Shown here: piece by piece, positions 57,306 through 64,000 of the stretch
How positions within the stretch are numbered: position 1 is the stretch's first letter
How the letters are laid out: each line of letters opens with the position of its first letter
Assembly (NCBI GenBank): GCA_022647765.1
Contig: JALCLH010000004.1
Span: 291,822-355,821 of the forward strand
Direction: 5' to 3'
Origin: Acidipropionibacterium sp.
GTDB taxonomy: Bacteria; Actinomycetota; Actinomycetes; Propionibacteriales; Propionibacteriaceae
DNA length: 64,000 nt
Position numbers and translations under genes: made by a program
The notes under the pieces: generated by a model
The model's input: only the letters and a program-made list of their open reading frames with translations
What the model was told of the DNA's origin: nothing
Databases searched by the model: none

Positions 57306-57569
57306 TCATACTGGTGTGCCGCGGTTCCAGCCCGGCTTTTGAATCAGCAGGTCATCGTGCTGTCGCTGACGGCACGAATCAACGAACTGACGTGCCAGCC
57401 CGCGGCTATCCAAGAATCGCTGGTATTGCTCCGATGTCAGTGCATAATACTCTTCATAGTCAACACTTCCATTGCTGACCAGAAACGACACATAGTATTT
57501 CCCGGAGTCTTCATCAAGTCCTAACGAGTATCTGTCACTGTATGATGAGAACGAATCATGTGGATCCAC
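57306..57569 (-). CDS. Small acidic protein of unknown function
   Basis: 87 residues: MDPHDSFSSYSDRYSLGLDE, then GKYYVSFLVSNGSVDYEEYY and a C-terminus LLIQKPGWNRGTPV. It is soluble, aromatic-rich, and less GC-rich than the rest of the window. The shape is like small immunity-type proteins, but I cannot name a family. It is first downstream of two other small genes in the same direction. Confidence 0.5.
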   Translation of the reverse strand: MDPHDSFSSYSDRYSLGLDEDSGKYYVSFLVSNGSVDYEEYYALTSEQYQRFLDSRGLARQFVDSCRQRQHDDLLIQKPGWNRGTPV

Positions 57570-57603
57570 AGTATTCTGAGCCTCCCACCGGGATTGAATG
57601 AGT

Positions 57604-57867
57604 TCATCTATCGGAATTCCTTACCTTCACATACTCATTCCAGGCCCGCAAGCGTTCTATAAATTCCGTTAATGCCGAACTCTCCTCCGAAAAAACCATG
57701 ACCGAACTCTCGTCAACCGCGGCCCGCTCATCGGTGCCGTAAACCACGAACACACCTGAACTCTCTTCAATAATAACCGCGTTCATGGAGTTTTCAGATG
57801 CCGAGAAGAACACTCCATTCCTAAGATCCTCTTCGGCGATGATCCGCAGAGCGGTCATTCGGTCCAT
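57604..57867 (-). CDS. Small acidic protein of unknown function
   Basis: 87 residues: MDRMTALRIIAEEDLRNGVF, FSASENSMNAVIIEESSGVF, ending AWNEYVKVRNSDR. Acidic, no membrane segment, lower GC. Spaced 34 bp from the gene at 57306 and close behind the zinc-ribbon gene, so probably one transcript. Function is unknown. Confidence 0.5.
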   Translation of the reverse strand: MDRMTALRIIAEEDLRNGVFFSASENSMNAVIIEESSGVFVVYGTDERAAVDESSVMVFSEESSALTEFIERLRAWNEYVKVRNSDR

Positions 57868-57902
57868 TCAATGCCTTCCACTCTCGCAGAGCACCCTGAC
57901 TA

Positions 57903-58115
57903 TCACACATCGACACGTCGATCTCGGCACCTCTGAACACGATCCTGATCAACTTGGGCGGCATACCTGTTCGTCTCCTCCCAGTATGCCCCACACGCAT
58001 CACACTGATAGAAGCTCACCTGTTCCGACGCACAGACGAATAATTCCCGCGGATGCGTGCCGGACAGCCACTGCTGTCTACAGATCTCACATCCTTGGTC
58101 ATCGAATTCTTTCAT
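57903..58115 (-). CDS. Small zinc-ribbon protein of unknown function
   Basis: 70 residues from the ATG at 58115 (MKEFDDQGCEICRQQWLSG), with a near-perfect AGGAGG 6 bases upstream. Four cysteines in two CxxC pairs (CEIC and CDAC, the latter in FYQCDACGAYWEETNRYA) suggest a zinc ribbon. The basic C-terminus (RVQRCRDRRVDV) may be out of frame, since another frame (MPPKLIRIVFRGAEIDVSMC) continues towards 57867. Family unknown. Confidence 0.55.
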   Translation of the reverse strand: MKEFDDQGCEICRQQWLSGTHPRELFVCASEQVSFYQCDACGAYWEETNRYAAQVDQDRVQRCRDRRVDV

Positions 58116-58319
58116 GAAACACCTCCTCACGATTATCCACTTCTCTTGCGGTCCGATTTAAAGACAGAGACACTCTCGATTGGGTGTCTCCACCTTGGAC
58201 GCCAGTATCTGGATCTGCCCGTCAAACACTCTAATGCGTCGTTGCATGAACGTCGGTGATCGCGAACATGGTGTGCGAGCTCGACCTCAGTGAGCAGTCG
58301 ACCTATGGTCCCGCTCGCG

Positions 58320-58832
58320 TCAGCCCGACGGGGCGTCGGCGTCCAGCAACTGCTTCATGCGTCGGGGCAGCAGCTCCCGCAGCACGATGCTCGTCGAGGT
58401 GCGACTGATGCCCCGGCACTGCATCAGACGCTGGGTGATGCGATAGATGTCGTCCGCATCGCGCGCGATGATCTCGATCGACAGGTCGCTTCCCCCGGAG
58501 ATGCCGAGTACCTCCACGACTTCCGGGATGTCTGAGAGGTCGTCGATTGTGCCCTCGAACATGCTCTGGTCGCCTTGTGCGGTGACGATCGCTCGCAGTG
58601 GGCGGCCGACGGCCGAGGGATGCAGGCGTGTGCTGATGGGAGCCAGTTGATCGCCGTCAACGAGGCGCTTCAGCCGGCTCTGCACTGTGCCGCGGGCCAG
58701 CCCGAGATACTCGGCAAGGTACTGCACGGTCGCCCGCGGATGGGTGTCGAGTGTGCGCAGGATGCGCCGATCGGTCGGGTCGAGCACGCTCACGGGAGGC
58801 CTTTCGATGGTCAGGATGCGCAGGAGACTCAC
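58320..58832 (-). CDS. AsnC/Lrp-family transcriptional regulator
   Basis: 170 residues with an N-terminal HTH (LDPTDRRILRTLDTHPRATV, LGLARGTVQSRLKRLV) and a C-terminal RAM ligand-binding domain (ISGGSDLSIEIIARDADDIY). The first 15 residues look like an over-extension, and a GTG at VSVLDPTD is a likely alternative start. Divergent from the MFS gene at 58916 with 83 bp between, so it probably controls that exporter in response to an amino acid. Confidence 0.85.
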   Translation of the reverse strand: MSLLRILTIERPPVSVLDPTDRRILRTLDTHPRATVQYLAEYLGLARGTVQSRLKRLVDGDQLAPISTRLHPSAVGRPLRAIVTAQGDQSMFEGTIDDLSDIPEVVEVLGISGGSDLSIEIIARDADDIYRITQRLMQCRGISRTSTSIVLRELLPRRMKQLLDADAPSG

Positions 58833-58915
58833 TTATCCGGCATCAGTTTTGTTCATTATGGTCAGTCTAGCCGGGAGCTCTTGTCTAATCTGTCAGCAAT
58901 TCTCATAATCAGTGT

Positions 58916-60181
58916 GTGTTTTGGCGCCAGGAGCAGCATTCACCGACTATCCGTAACGAACCGTCGATCCGTCGAGCGGCCGGGATCCTCTCGGCTCTGG
59001 CGCTGTGCGTGTCGATCGCCGGGGTCAACCTTCCGAATCCACTCGTTCCGCTGTACGCCGAGCGCTTTGGTCTCACGCCTCTGCTGCAGTCCGCGCTGTT
59101 CAGCGCCTACCTGCTCGCGCTGCTGGTCACGCTCATCGTGACAGTGGCACGACCGGCCCACGCGATACGCACCGAAGTCACGATGGTCGTTGTAGCCATG
59201 GGCGTGGTCGTCGTTGCCGACCTCACCATGCTCGCGGGCAGCGCATCCTTCGCCCTGCTGGTGCTCGGACGTGTGATCGCCGGCGTCGCTGCGGGAAGCG
59301 CGACCGGAGCCGCCTCGGCCGTCGCGCTGGCGGGGCTGGGAGAGCGCTCCCGCACCGTGGCCGGTACCGCCGCGGTGGTGGGCGCGCTGGCCGCCAACCT
59401 CCTCGGTGGACTCCTCGGCGCAGCGCTGCCGGTGCCGTTCCCGGCCGTCTACCTGGGCCACGCCGCCGTGGCGGCCCTCATCGGCGCAGGACTTTGGGGC
59501 GCGACGACCCAGCACTCGCAGGCACGACGCGCACACACTTCCCGGGCATCCCGCCGCACGCAGCCCACGCCAGTGGCTCATCCTCTCGCGGAGGTCGTCG
59601 GCGGTTACCACCGGCGCCACCGCGTCGCGGGCTATGCGCTGGGCGCACTCGCATGGTCGAGCGCCGGCATCGTGCTCGCTCTGGTCGCGACCCAGGTGCG
59701 GCACAGCCGCCCGGAGCTCTCGCTGTTCGAGACCATGATCCCGGGCTGCGTGTTCCTGGCCTGCGCGTGGCTCGGACAGACCGTCTGCGCGCGCCGGATG
59801 CTGCAGTTGCGCGCCTGGATGACCGGCCTTCCGCTGGTCGTCGGATCAGCGGGCATCGGTCTCGCCCTGCATTCCGGGAACTCCGCCGCTCTGCTGCTCG
59901 CCGCTGCGGTGGCGGGGCTCGGTCAGGGCCCGTCGTACAGTCTCGGACTGGCAACGGTCACGCACGGGCTCACCCCGATACGGCAGGCGCGCGCCGCCTC
60001 GACGTACGCTGCCGTCGCCTACGGCGTCTGCGGAGTGTGCACACTTGCGGTCGGGGTCGTCGCAAACCTCATTGGCGTACCGGATGCGATCCTCGCCTGC
60101 GCCGGGATCTTCGCGGTGGGCATCCTGGTCACGGTCATGCTCGCCGGGCCGGCGCAGCGAGTGCATTTCGCAATGGCCTGA
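58916..60181 (+). CDS. MFS transporter
   Basis: 421 residues, about 12 hydrophobic segments. Helix 1 is ILSALALCVSIAGVNLPNPL, and helices 4-5 carry VLGRVIAGVAAGSATGAASA, the motif-C-like stretch of exporters. There is a basic central loop (RRAHTSRASRRTQ). Partnered with a divergent AsnC regulator, it may export an amino acid or drug. Start GTG 58916 has no strong ribosome site, so the true start may be a little downstream. Confidence 0.83.
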   Translation: MFWRQEQHSPTIRNEPSIRRAAGILSALALCVSIAGVNLPNPLVPLYAERFGLTPLLQSALFSAYLLALLVTLIVTVARPAHAIRTEVTMVVVAMGVVVVADLTMLAGSASFALLVLGRVIAGVAAGSATGAASAVALAGLGERSRTVAGTAAVVGALAANLLGGLLGAALPVPFPAVYLGHAAVAALIGAGLWGATTQHSQARRAHTSRASRRTQPTPVAHPLAEVVGGYHRRHRVAGYALGALAWSSAGIVLALVATQVRHSRPELSLFETMIPGCVFLACAWLGQTVCARRMLQLRAWMTGLPLVVGSAGIGLALHSGNSAALLLAAAVAGLGQGPSYSLGLATVTHGLTPIRQARAASTYAAVAYGVCGVCTLAVGVVANLIGVPDAILACAGIFAVGILVTVMLAGPAQRVHFAMA

Positions 60182-60510
60182 GCAGGTGTGGGATTCGTTA
60201 GGAGTCCCGGTTGAACTCGCGGCTCGTGATAGGTCGTGTCTATGGACGCCGCCCTTGTTGTATATATTTCCGGCGCGGGTCGCTGAGTTGACGCCAGAGC
60301 TCCTGCTTTGGAAAGCTCAAACACAACCCTCCGTAAGTACGCACACAGTCCATTCACACCGAATCCGCCGCCAGAACGGAGAGGCTTTGCTTTAGCCGTG
60401 AGGATCCTGTATTCTGCTCATTGAGAAATGACTTCTTAAGGCGTACCATTACTTCCCTACTGTGTCATGCATTACCAAGTCGTTGATCAACCCGCCCTTC
60501 ACAATGACAT
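60182..60510. other. 329-bp intergenic region, nothing recognised
   Basis: A lower-GC gap (with TTGTATATATTTCC near 60260) between the MFS gene and the broken membrane gene. No ORF with protein-like composition, tRNA or strong hairpin was seen. Confidence 0.5.
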
Positions 60511-61088
60511 TTGAGAAAGAAGTTGTCCTTGCCAGACTTGACCAAGTATGCACGGACTCATGAGTCTCGAAAGTATCAGTCCGTCTGTATTATGGGCGGG
60601 TTCACGGTATTCATTATTATCTCTCTGGGTATCACGGCGTTCACGGCAGAACGAAAGCAATGGTGGCTCATTGCTCTCGTGATAGTGATGGCCTTGCACT
60701 GGGTTTACCTGATTGCATCCATGTTGATCCCCCGCATCCAAGCCACCTTGTCGCACCATCCAGTCATCCCCAAGGATCATGGCCCGCGTCAGTGCGCGCA
60801 CTATCAATCAACGCAGTACCGGTGCACGGCGGCAACATAGGGGACTTCTCGGTGCTTCCAGGGCATATCACATTCGAAGGAAATGATAGAATCGTGTGGA
60901 CCATCAGCAAGACTAACAGACGAGCATTTGGTGAAATCGAGCGACAATGGTTGATGCCATATCAGCTGACCGCTCGCCGCCTGAGAGGGACGGGACACCA
61001 AGTGCACGTGGCAATCCAGGCCGGCCCCGATCCGGAACGGGACATCACAGACATATGGCTACGCCGCGCCAAAGATTTTCCCATTTGA
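60511..61088 (+). pseudogene. Two-helix membrane protein of unknown function, frameshifted
   Basis: The first part (KLSLPDLTKYARTHESRKYQ, helices VCIMGGFTVFIIISLGITAF and WWLIALVIVMALHWVYLIAS) runs to HHPVIPKDHG. From about 60785 the sensible continuation is in another frame: PASVRALSINAVPVHGG, GDFSVLPGHITFEGNDRIVW and on to RAKDFPI. Length 3n+2. The arrangement is a two-helix anchor followed by a soluble beta-rich domain. I do not recognise the family. Confidence 0.5.
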
Positions 61089-61323
61089 GAATCTCTTCCA
61101 GTCTCACCCTACGTTGGCCGGTGACGAAGCCGTGCGACGCGCCGTACCGACAGATGTGGAGTCCCGGTATGCCGACCCCCTCCAATCTCGCGACAAAGAT
61201 CTGGGATCCGCAGTCTTCGCACTCACCATCTCCGGTGAAGAGGCGAGCCACAGCAGGTTGCAAGCCGCCACCGACCCGAGCCGTCAGCAGCACACGCTGC
61301 CCCGGCCACCAGATGACCACCAC
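61045..61323 (-). CDS. Hypothetical protein with one CxxC motif
   Basis: 92 codons on the minus strand: VARLFTGDGECEDCGSQIFV, then GLHICRYGASHGFVTGQRRV. Composition is protein-like, but there is no clear ribosome site and the end overlaps the convergent membrane gene by 44 bp. It could be a fragment of a larger lost gene. Confidence 0.35.
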   Translation of the reverse strand: MVVIWWPGQRVLLTARVGGGLQPAVARLFTGDGECEDCGSQIFVARLEGVGIPGLHICRYGASHGFVTGQRRVRLEEILKWENLWRGVAICL

Positions 61324-61333
61324 CCAGATCCTT

Positions 61334-61355
61334 CATGGTCTATACTAAGACCATG
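61334..61355. promoter_or_regulatory. Operator/promoter of the HigBA-like pair
   Basis: Perfect 8-bp arms (CATGGTCT 61334-61341, AGACCATG 61348-61355) around ATACTA. The palindrome contains the -10 box TATACT (61341-61346) and the toxin's start codon, so transcription would start at or next to the ATG (leaderless mRNA). The antitoxin's HTH is the likely binder. Confidence 0.65.
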
Positions 61356-61703
61356 TGGAGCGTCGACGTCAACCTCATTGAGGAATGGGTCGCTTCGCTG
61401 GATGACAACTCCCGCGCACAGGTGTTCGCTGCTATCGGAGTGTTGCGGGACTACGGACCCCAACTTGGGAGACCTCTCGTCGATACCGTCACCGCATCTC
61501 GACACAAGAATATGAAAGAACTGCGCCCAGGCTCGACAGGGCGTTCTGAGCTGCGAATCCTGTTTGCCTTCGACCCGAAGCGCAGAGCCATTCTCCTAGT
61601 CGCCGGAGACAAATCCGGGAACTGGACACGCTGGTACAAGAAGAACATTCCCGTGGCCGACGCCCTGCTCGACCGCCACCTCCGCACATTGAAAGGACTG
61701 TGA
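61353..61703 (+). CDS. higB: HigB/RelE-superfamily toxin
   Basis: 116 residues from the ATG at 61353. Motifs MKELRPGSTGRSELRILFAF and LLVAGDKSGNWTRWYKKNIP match the phage-derived Gp49/HigB toxin family, ribosome-dependent mRNA interferases. Basic residues in the second half fit the active surface. The last bases overlap the antitoxin start (GTGA). Toxin-first order is typical of HigBA. Confidence 0.88.
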   Translation: MWSVDVNLIEEWVASLDDNSRAQVFAAIGVLRDYGPQLGRPLVDTVTASRHKNMKELRPGSTGRSELRILFAFDPKRRAILLVAGDKSGNWTRWYKKNIPVADALLDRHLRTLKGL

Positions 61704-62014
61704 TCACGATGGCCATGACCCTGGAGGAACTCGCCGCCAAGTACCCCGTCGACGAGAGCCTCGTACAAACATACCGGGAGCAGATGCTCTCCGAGGTCCG
61801 CGCATACCGGTTGCGCGAGCTGCGCGAGCGCGCCGGACTCACCCAAGCACAGCTCGCGGCCCGGATCGGCGTAGGACAGCGCCAAGTCTCCAAGATCGAG
61901 CGCGGCGACCTTGACAGCGCACGAGTCGGCACCATTCGCAAGTACCTCAACGCCGTCGGCGGCGACCTGGCCATCGAATACGTAGTCGGCGACCAGCGCA
62001 CCCAGGTCGCCTGA
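61700..62014 (+). CDS. higA: HigA-like antitoxin, XRE family
   Basis: 104 residues with the HTH LRERAGLTQAQLAARIGVGQ followed by RQVSKIERGD (residues about 40-70). GTG 61700 overlaps the toxin stop; in-frame ATGs at 61709 and 61715 are alternatives. It should neutralise HigB and repress the operon at the palindrome 61334-61355. Confidence 0.87.
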   Translation: MITMAMTLEELAAKYPVDESLVQTYREQMLSEVRAYRLRELRERAGLTQAQLAARIGVGQRQVSKIERGDLDSARVGTIRKYLNAVGGDLAIEYVVGDQRTQVA

Positions 62015-62034
62015 CTTGCCGGACCGATCACACC

Positions 62035-62778
62035 TCACTTTTTATACAGCGCGCCCGGAGATACCCCGAAGGCCTTCCGGAAGACCGCGATAAAGGCGCT
62101 GGCGGACGAATAGCCACAGACTGAGCTCGTGTATGAGACAGTCTTACCTTCAGCAAGCAGAAGCGTCGATCGGCGGAGCCTCAGCTGGTTTCTCCACGTT
62201 GTGAACCCCATCCCAGCCTCATCGCGAAATAGTCGCGACAAAGTGCGCTCGCTGGCTCCGACCCGACGCCCGAGGGCCGACAGGGATGAACTCGCCATCA
62301 TCTCAGCCTCGACAATCTCCTGAATGTGAACGAGGCGAGAATCATGCAGGATTGGAATCACCGTCGCGACGCCGATCACGGGCTGGACCTGATCAACCAG
62401 TACCCGAAGCAGCCGATGAGCTTCCGGACTGGCAGGCGGTCCACTCCGAGAACACGCAATCATCAGTTCCCGAAACAGGGGGGTGGCGTCAACCAGCGTC
62501 GGCCGCAGTTCCGCCGGCGATGGCATGTCCTCCGGGACACCGACCAGATGCACAGTCGTGGCACCGTGAACCTGCCAGTGATGCTCGACACCACCCGGTA
62601 CCCAGATCGCTCGTACGGAAGGCGTGAACCACGTCCCGTCGGCGGCTGTGACCTCCAGAACTCCCGAACTCGCGTAGATCAGCTGGCGGCCGTCATGGAC
62701 GTGCAGGGTCACCGCTTGCCCCGGGGTCAGATGCCTCATGTCGGTCGGCGCAATGCCAAGATGGCGGATTTTTGTCAT
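62035..62778 (-). CDS. AraC-family transcriptional regulator
   Basis: 247 residues: an N-terminal cupin-like sensor (LHVHDGRQLIYASSGVLEVT, IWVPGGVEHHWQVHG) and a C-terminal double HTH (LGRRVGASERTLSRLFRDEA, GYSSASAFIAVFRKAFGVSP). Divergent from the MFS gene at 62832 with 53 bp between. This AraC-cupin/MFS pairing is common for drug or metabolite efflux. Confidence 0.9.
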   Translation of the reverse strand: MTKIRHLGIAPTDMRHLTPGQAVTLHVHDGRQLIYASSGVLEVTAADGTWFTPSVRAIWVPGGVEHHWQVHGATTVHLVGVPEDMPSPAELRPTLVDATPLFRELMIACSRSGPPASPEAHRLLRVLVDQVQPVIGVATVIPILHDSRLVHIQEIVEAEMMASSSLSALGRRVGASERTLSRLFRDEAGMGFTTWRNQLRLRRSTLLLAEGKTVSYTSSVCGYSSASAFIAVFRKAFGVSPGALYKK

Positions 62779-62831
62779 TAGCTGTCAGTCTAATGAAACC
62801 AAGCCACTCACCTTCTTGAAAACCTCGAGTC

Positions 62832-63986
62832 ATGTCTGATTCACCCTCAACGACAGAGCGGCGCCGCGCACGACTTCTGGCCTGGTCGCACGCAACGGTC
62901 GACTTCTGCCAGGGAGCCATCGCTGCCCTCGTACCCTTCTTCGTCCTGGATCGCGGGTACGACTACGCCCACGCGGCGGCCGTCGTCCTCGCCAGTTCGC
63001 TGGCCTCATCCATCGTCCAACCCCTGTTCGGAGCACTTGGCGACAAGTGGCGAATGCCCTGGTTAATCCCGACGAGCATCTTCGTCTCCGGAGCCGGGCT
63101 TGCAGCGATCGCCATCTCCGGTGCTTTCCCGATCACCATCCTCGCCGCGGCGGTCTCGGGTATCGGCGTCGCCGCCTTCCACCCGGCAGGAGCCAGTCAG
63201 GCCAGACTGATCAGCGGGGACGACCACGTCGTCATGTCGTGGTTCTCACTCGGCGGGAATCTCGGGTTCGCCTTCTCCACACTCATCGTGGCGGCCAGCG
63301 TGGGCGTCCTCGGGCTGCGTGCGACCCCATTGCTCCTGATCCCAGGCCTTACCGGGGTGGTCGCGGTGATGCTGGTTGTGAGGACACGATCGGATCCTGG
63401 TATCGATCACCCACAACAGGCCACCTCCACGACCCACAAGGACGATTGGACGGCATTCGCCCGAACATCCATCGCCATCACGTGCCGCTCCATCGTGTTC
63501 GTCACCACCGGATCGTTCATCGGCCTGCTTATGCACCGATATCACGGAGTGAACCAGCACATGGCGTCCACCGCACTCTTCATCTTCTATCTCGGAGGAG
63601 CAGTCGGAACCACAATTGGAGGACGCCTGGCGAGACATTGGTCTCGAATCACCATTCTCCAATGGTCCTACTTCATTGCCATTCCAGTGATGGCGGGGAT
63701 GATCCTCACCCCCGGACCACTGGCCTTCGTGTTCATACCGGTCGCCTCAATTGCACTCTATGTGCCGTTCTCGCTGCACGTCAGTCTTGGTCAAGAATTG
63801 CTGCCCCACCATATGGGCACGGCCAGTGGCGTCACTCTCGGCCTCGCCGTGTCCATCGGAGGCATTGCGTCACCGGCAATTGGCGCGCTCGGCGATCATA
63901 TCGGGCTTCAACCGGCCCTCACGCCCCTTATCCTTCTTCCCGCAATAGCCGGTCCAGTGCTCTGGGGCATGAAGGACCCTCGATGA
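62832..63986 (+). CDS. MFS transporter, Fsr (fosmidomycin resistance)-like
   Basis: 384 residues, 12 hydrophobic segments. The start SHATVDFCQGAIAALVPFFV and GALGDKWRMPWLIP, with GIGVAAFHPAGASQARLISG in helices 4-5, are characteristic of Fsr-type exporters (the FHPxG motif). LGGAVGTTIGGRLARHWSRI is the motif-A copy after helix 8. Probably regulated by the divergent AraC protein. The substrate is unknown. Confidence 0.87.
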   Translation: MSDSPSTTERRRARLLAWSHATVDFCQGAIAALVPFFVLDRGYDYAHAAAVVLASSLASSIVQPLFGALGDKWRMPWLIPTSIFVSGAGLAAIAISGAFPITILAAAVSGIGVAAFHPAGASQARLISGDDHVVMSWFSLGGNLGFAFSTLIVAASVGVLGLRATPLLLIPGLTGVVAVMLVVRTRSDPGIDHPQQATSTTHKDDWTAFARTSIAITCRSIVFVTTGSFIGLLMHRYHGVNQHMASTALFIFYLGGAVGTTIGGRLARHWSRITILQWSYFIAIPVMAGMILTPGPLAFVFIPVASIALYVPFSLHVSLGQELLPHHMGTASGVTLGLAVSIGGIASPAIGALGDHIGLQPALTPLILLPAIAGPVLWGMKDPR

Positions 63987-64000
63987 GACCATGTGGGCTC

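Overview
The window is high-GC DNA with actinobacterial gene order and content. The linkage dnaG, dgt, dusB, glyS, a Fur-family gene (zur-like), recO and uppS is typical of actinobacteria. A menaquinone-type sdhCAB, nadABC with an NrtR regulator, a leucine-codon leader upstream of leuA, and a large inositol cluster resembling the one in Corynebacterium point to a Propionibacteriaceae-like organism. That placement is an inference from content, not from a marker-gene comparison.

Region 1 (1-24 kb) is mostly core metabolism: primase, a lone FetB-type permease, dGTPase, DusB, succinate dehydrogenase/fumarate reductase, the NAD de novo operon under a divergent NrtR, glycyl-tRNA synthetase, Zur, a DUF222/HNH nuclease gene, RecO, UppS, a class II amidotransferase, LeuA with its leader peptide, and a badly broken amidohydrolase gene.

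Region 2 (24-56 kb) is an expanded cyclitol (inositol) catabolic region. It holds iolA/mmsA, iolB, iolC, iolD, iolE, a Cgl0158-type aldolase, a transaldolase, two IolT-like sugar porters, four Gfo/Idh/MocA dehydrogenases, four further xylose-isomerase-like TIM barrels besides IolE, a zinc alcohol dehydrogenase, one GntR regulator (IolR candidate) and three LacI regulators. Shared palindromes link the promoters: a TTTGT-N4-ACAAA motif at four promoters, and a 14-bp LacI-type palindrome at two. Inside this region lie two paralogous genes for small two-helix membrane proteins. Each has its own promoter and a leader RNA with three stem-loops supported by compensatory changes. This is the most promising undescribed element here.

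Region 3 (56-64 kb) looks accessory: a decayed AbiE-type toxin-antitoxin pair, a lower-GC run of small unknown genes, an AsnC regulator with an MFS exporter, a broken membrane protein gene, an intact HigBA-like pair with an autoregulatory palindrome, and a divergent AraC/MFS pair.

Dispersed repeats are common in the gaps: a 77-bp palindromic element (3 copies), a 70-80-bp palindromic element (2 copies), a 190-bp element (2 copies flanking one gene), and a 45-bp array at the end of the HNH gene. No transposase, phage gene, rRNA, tRNA or CRISPR array was recognised.

Many conserved genes carry one single-base frameshift, mostly an extra base in a short G/C run (sdhA, recO, leuA, iolA, iolB and others). 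I read these mainly as sequencing or assembly errors. They are annotated across the shift.
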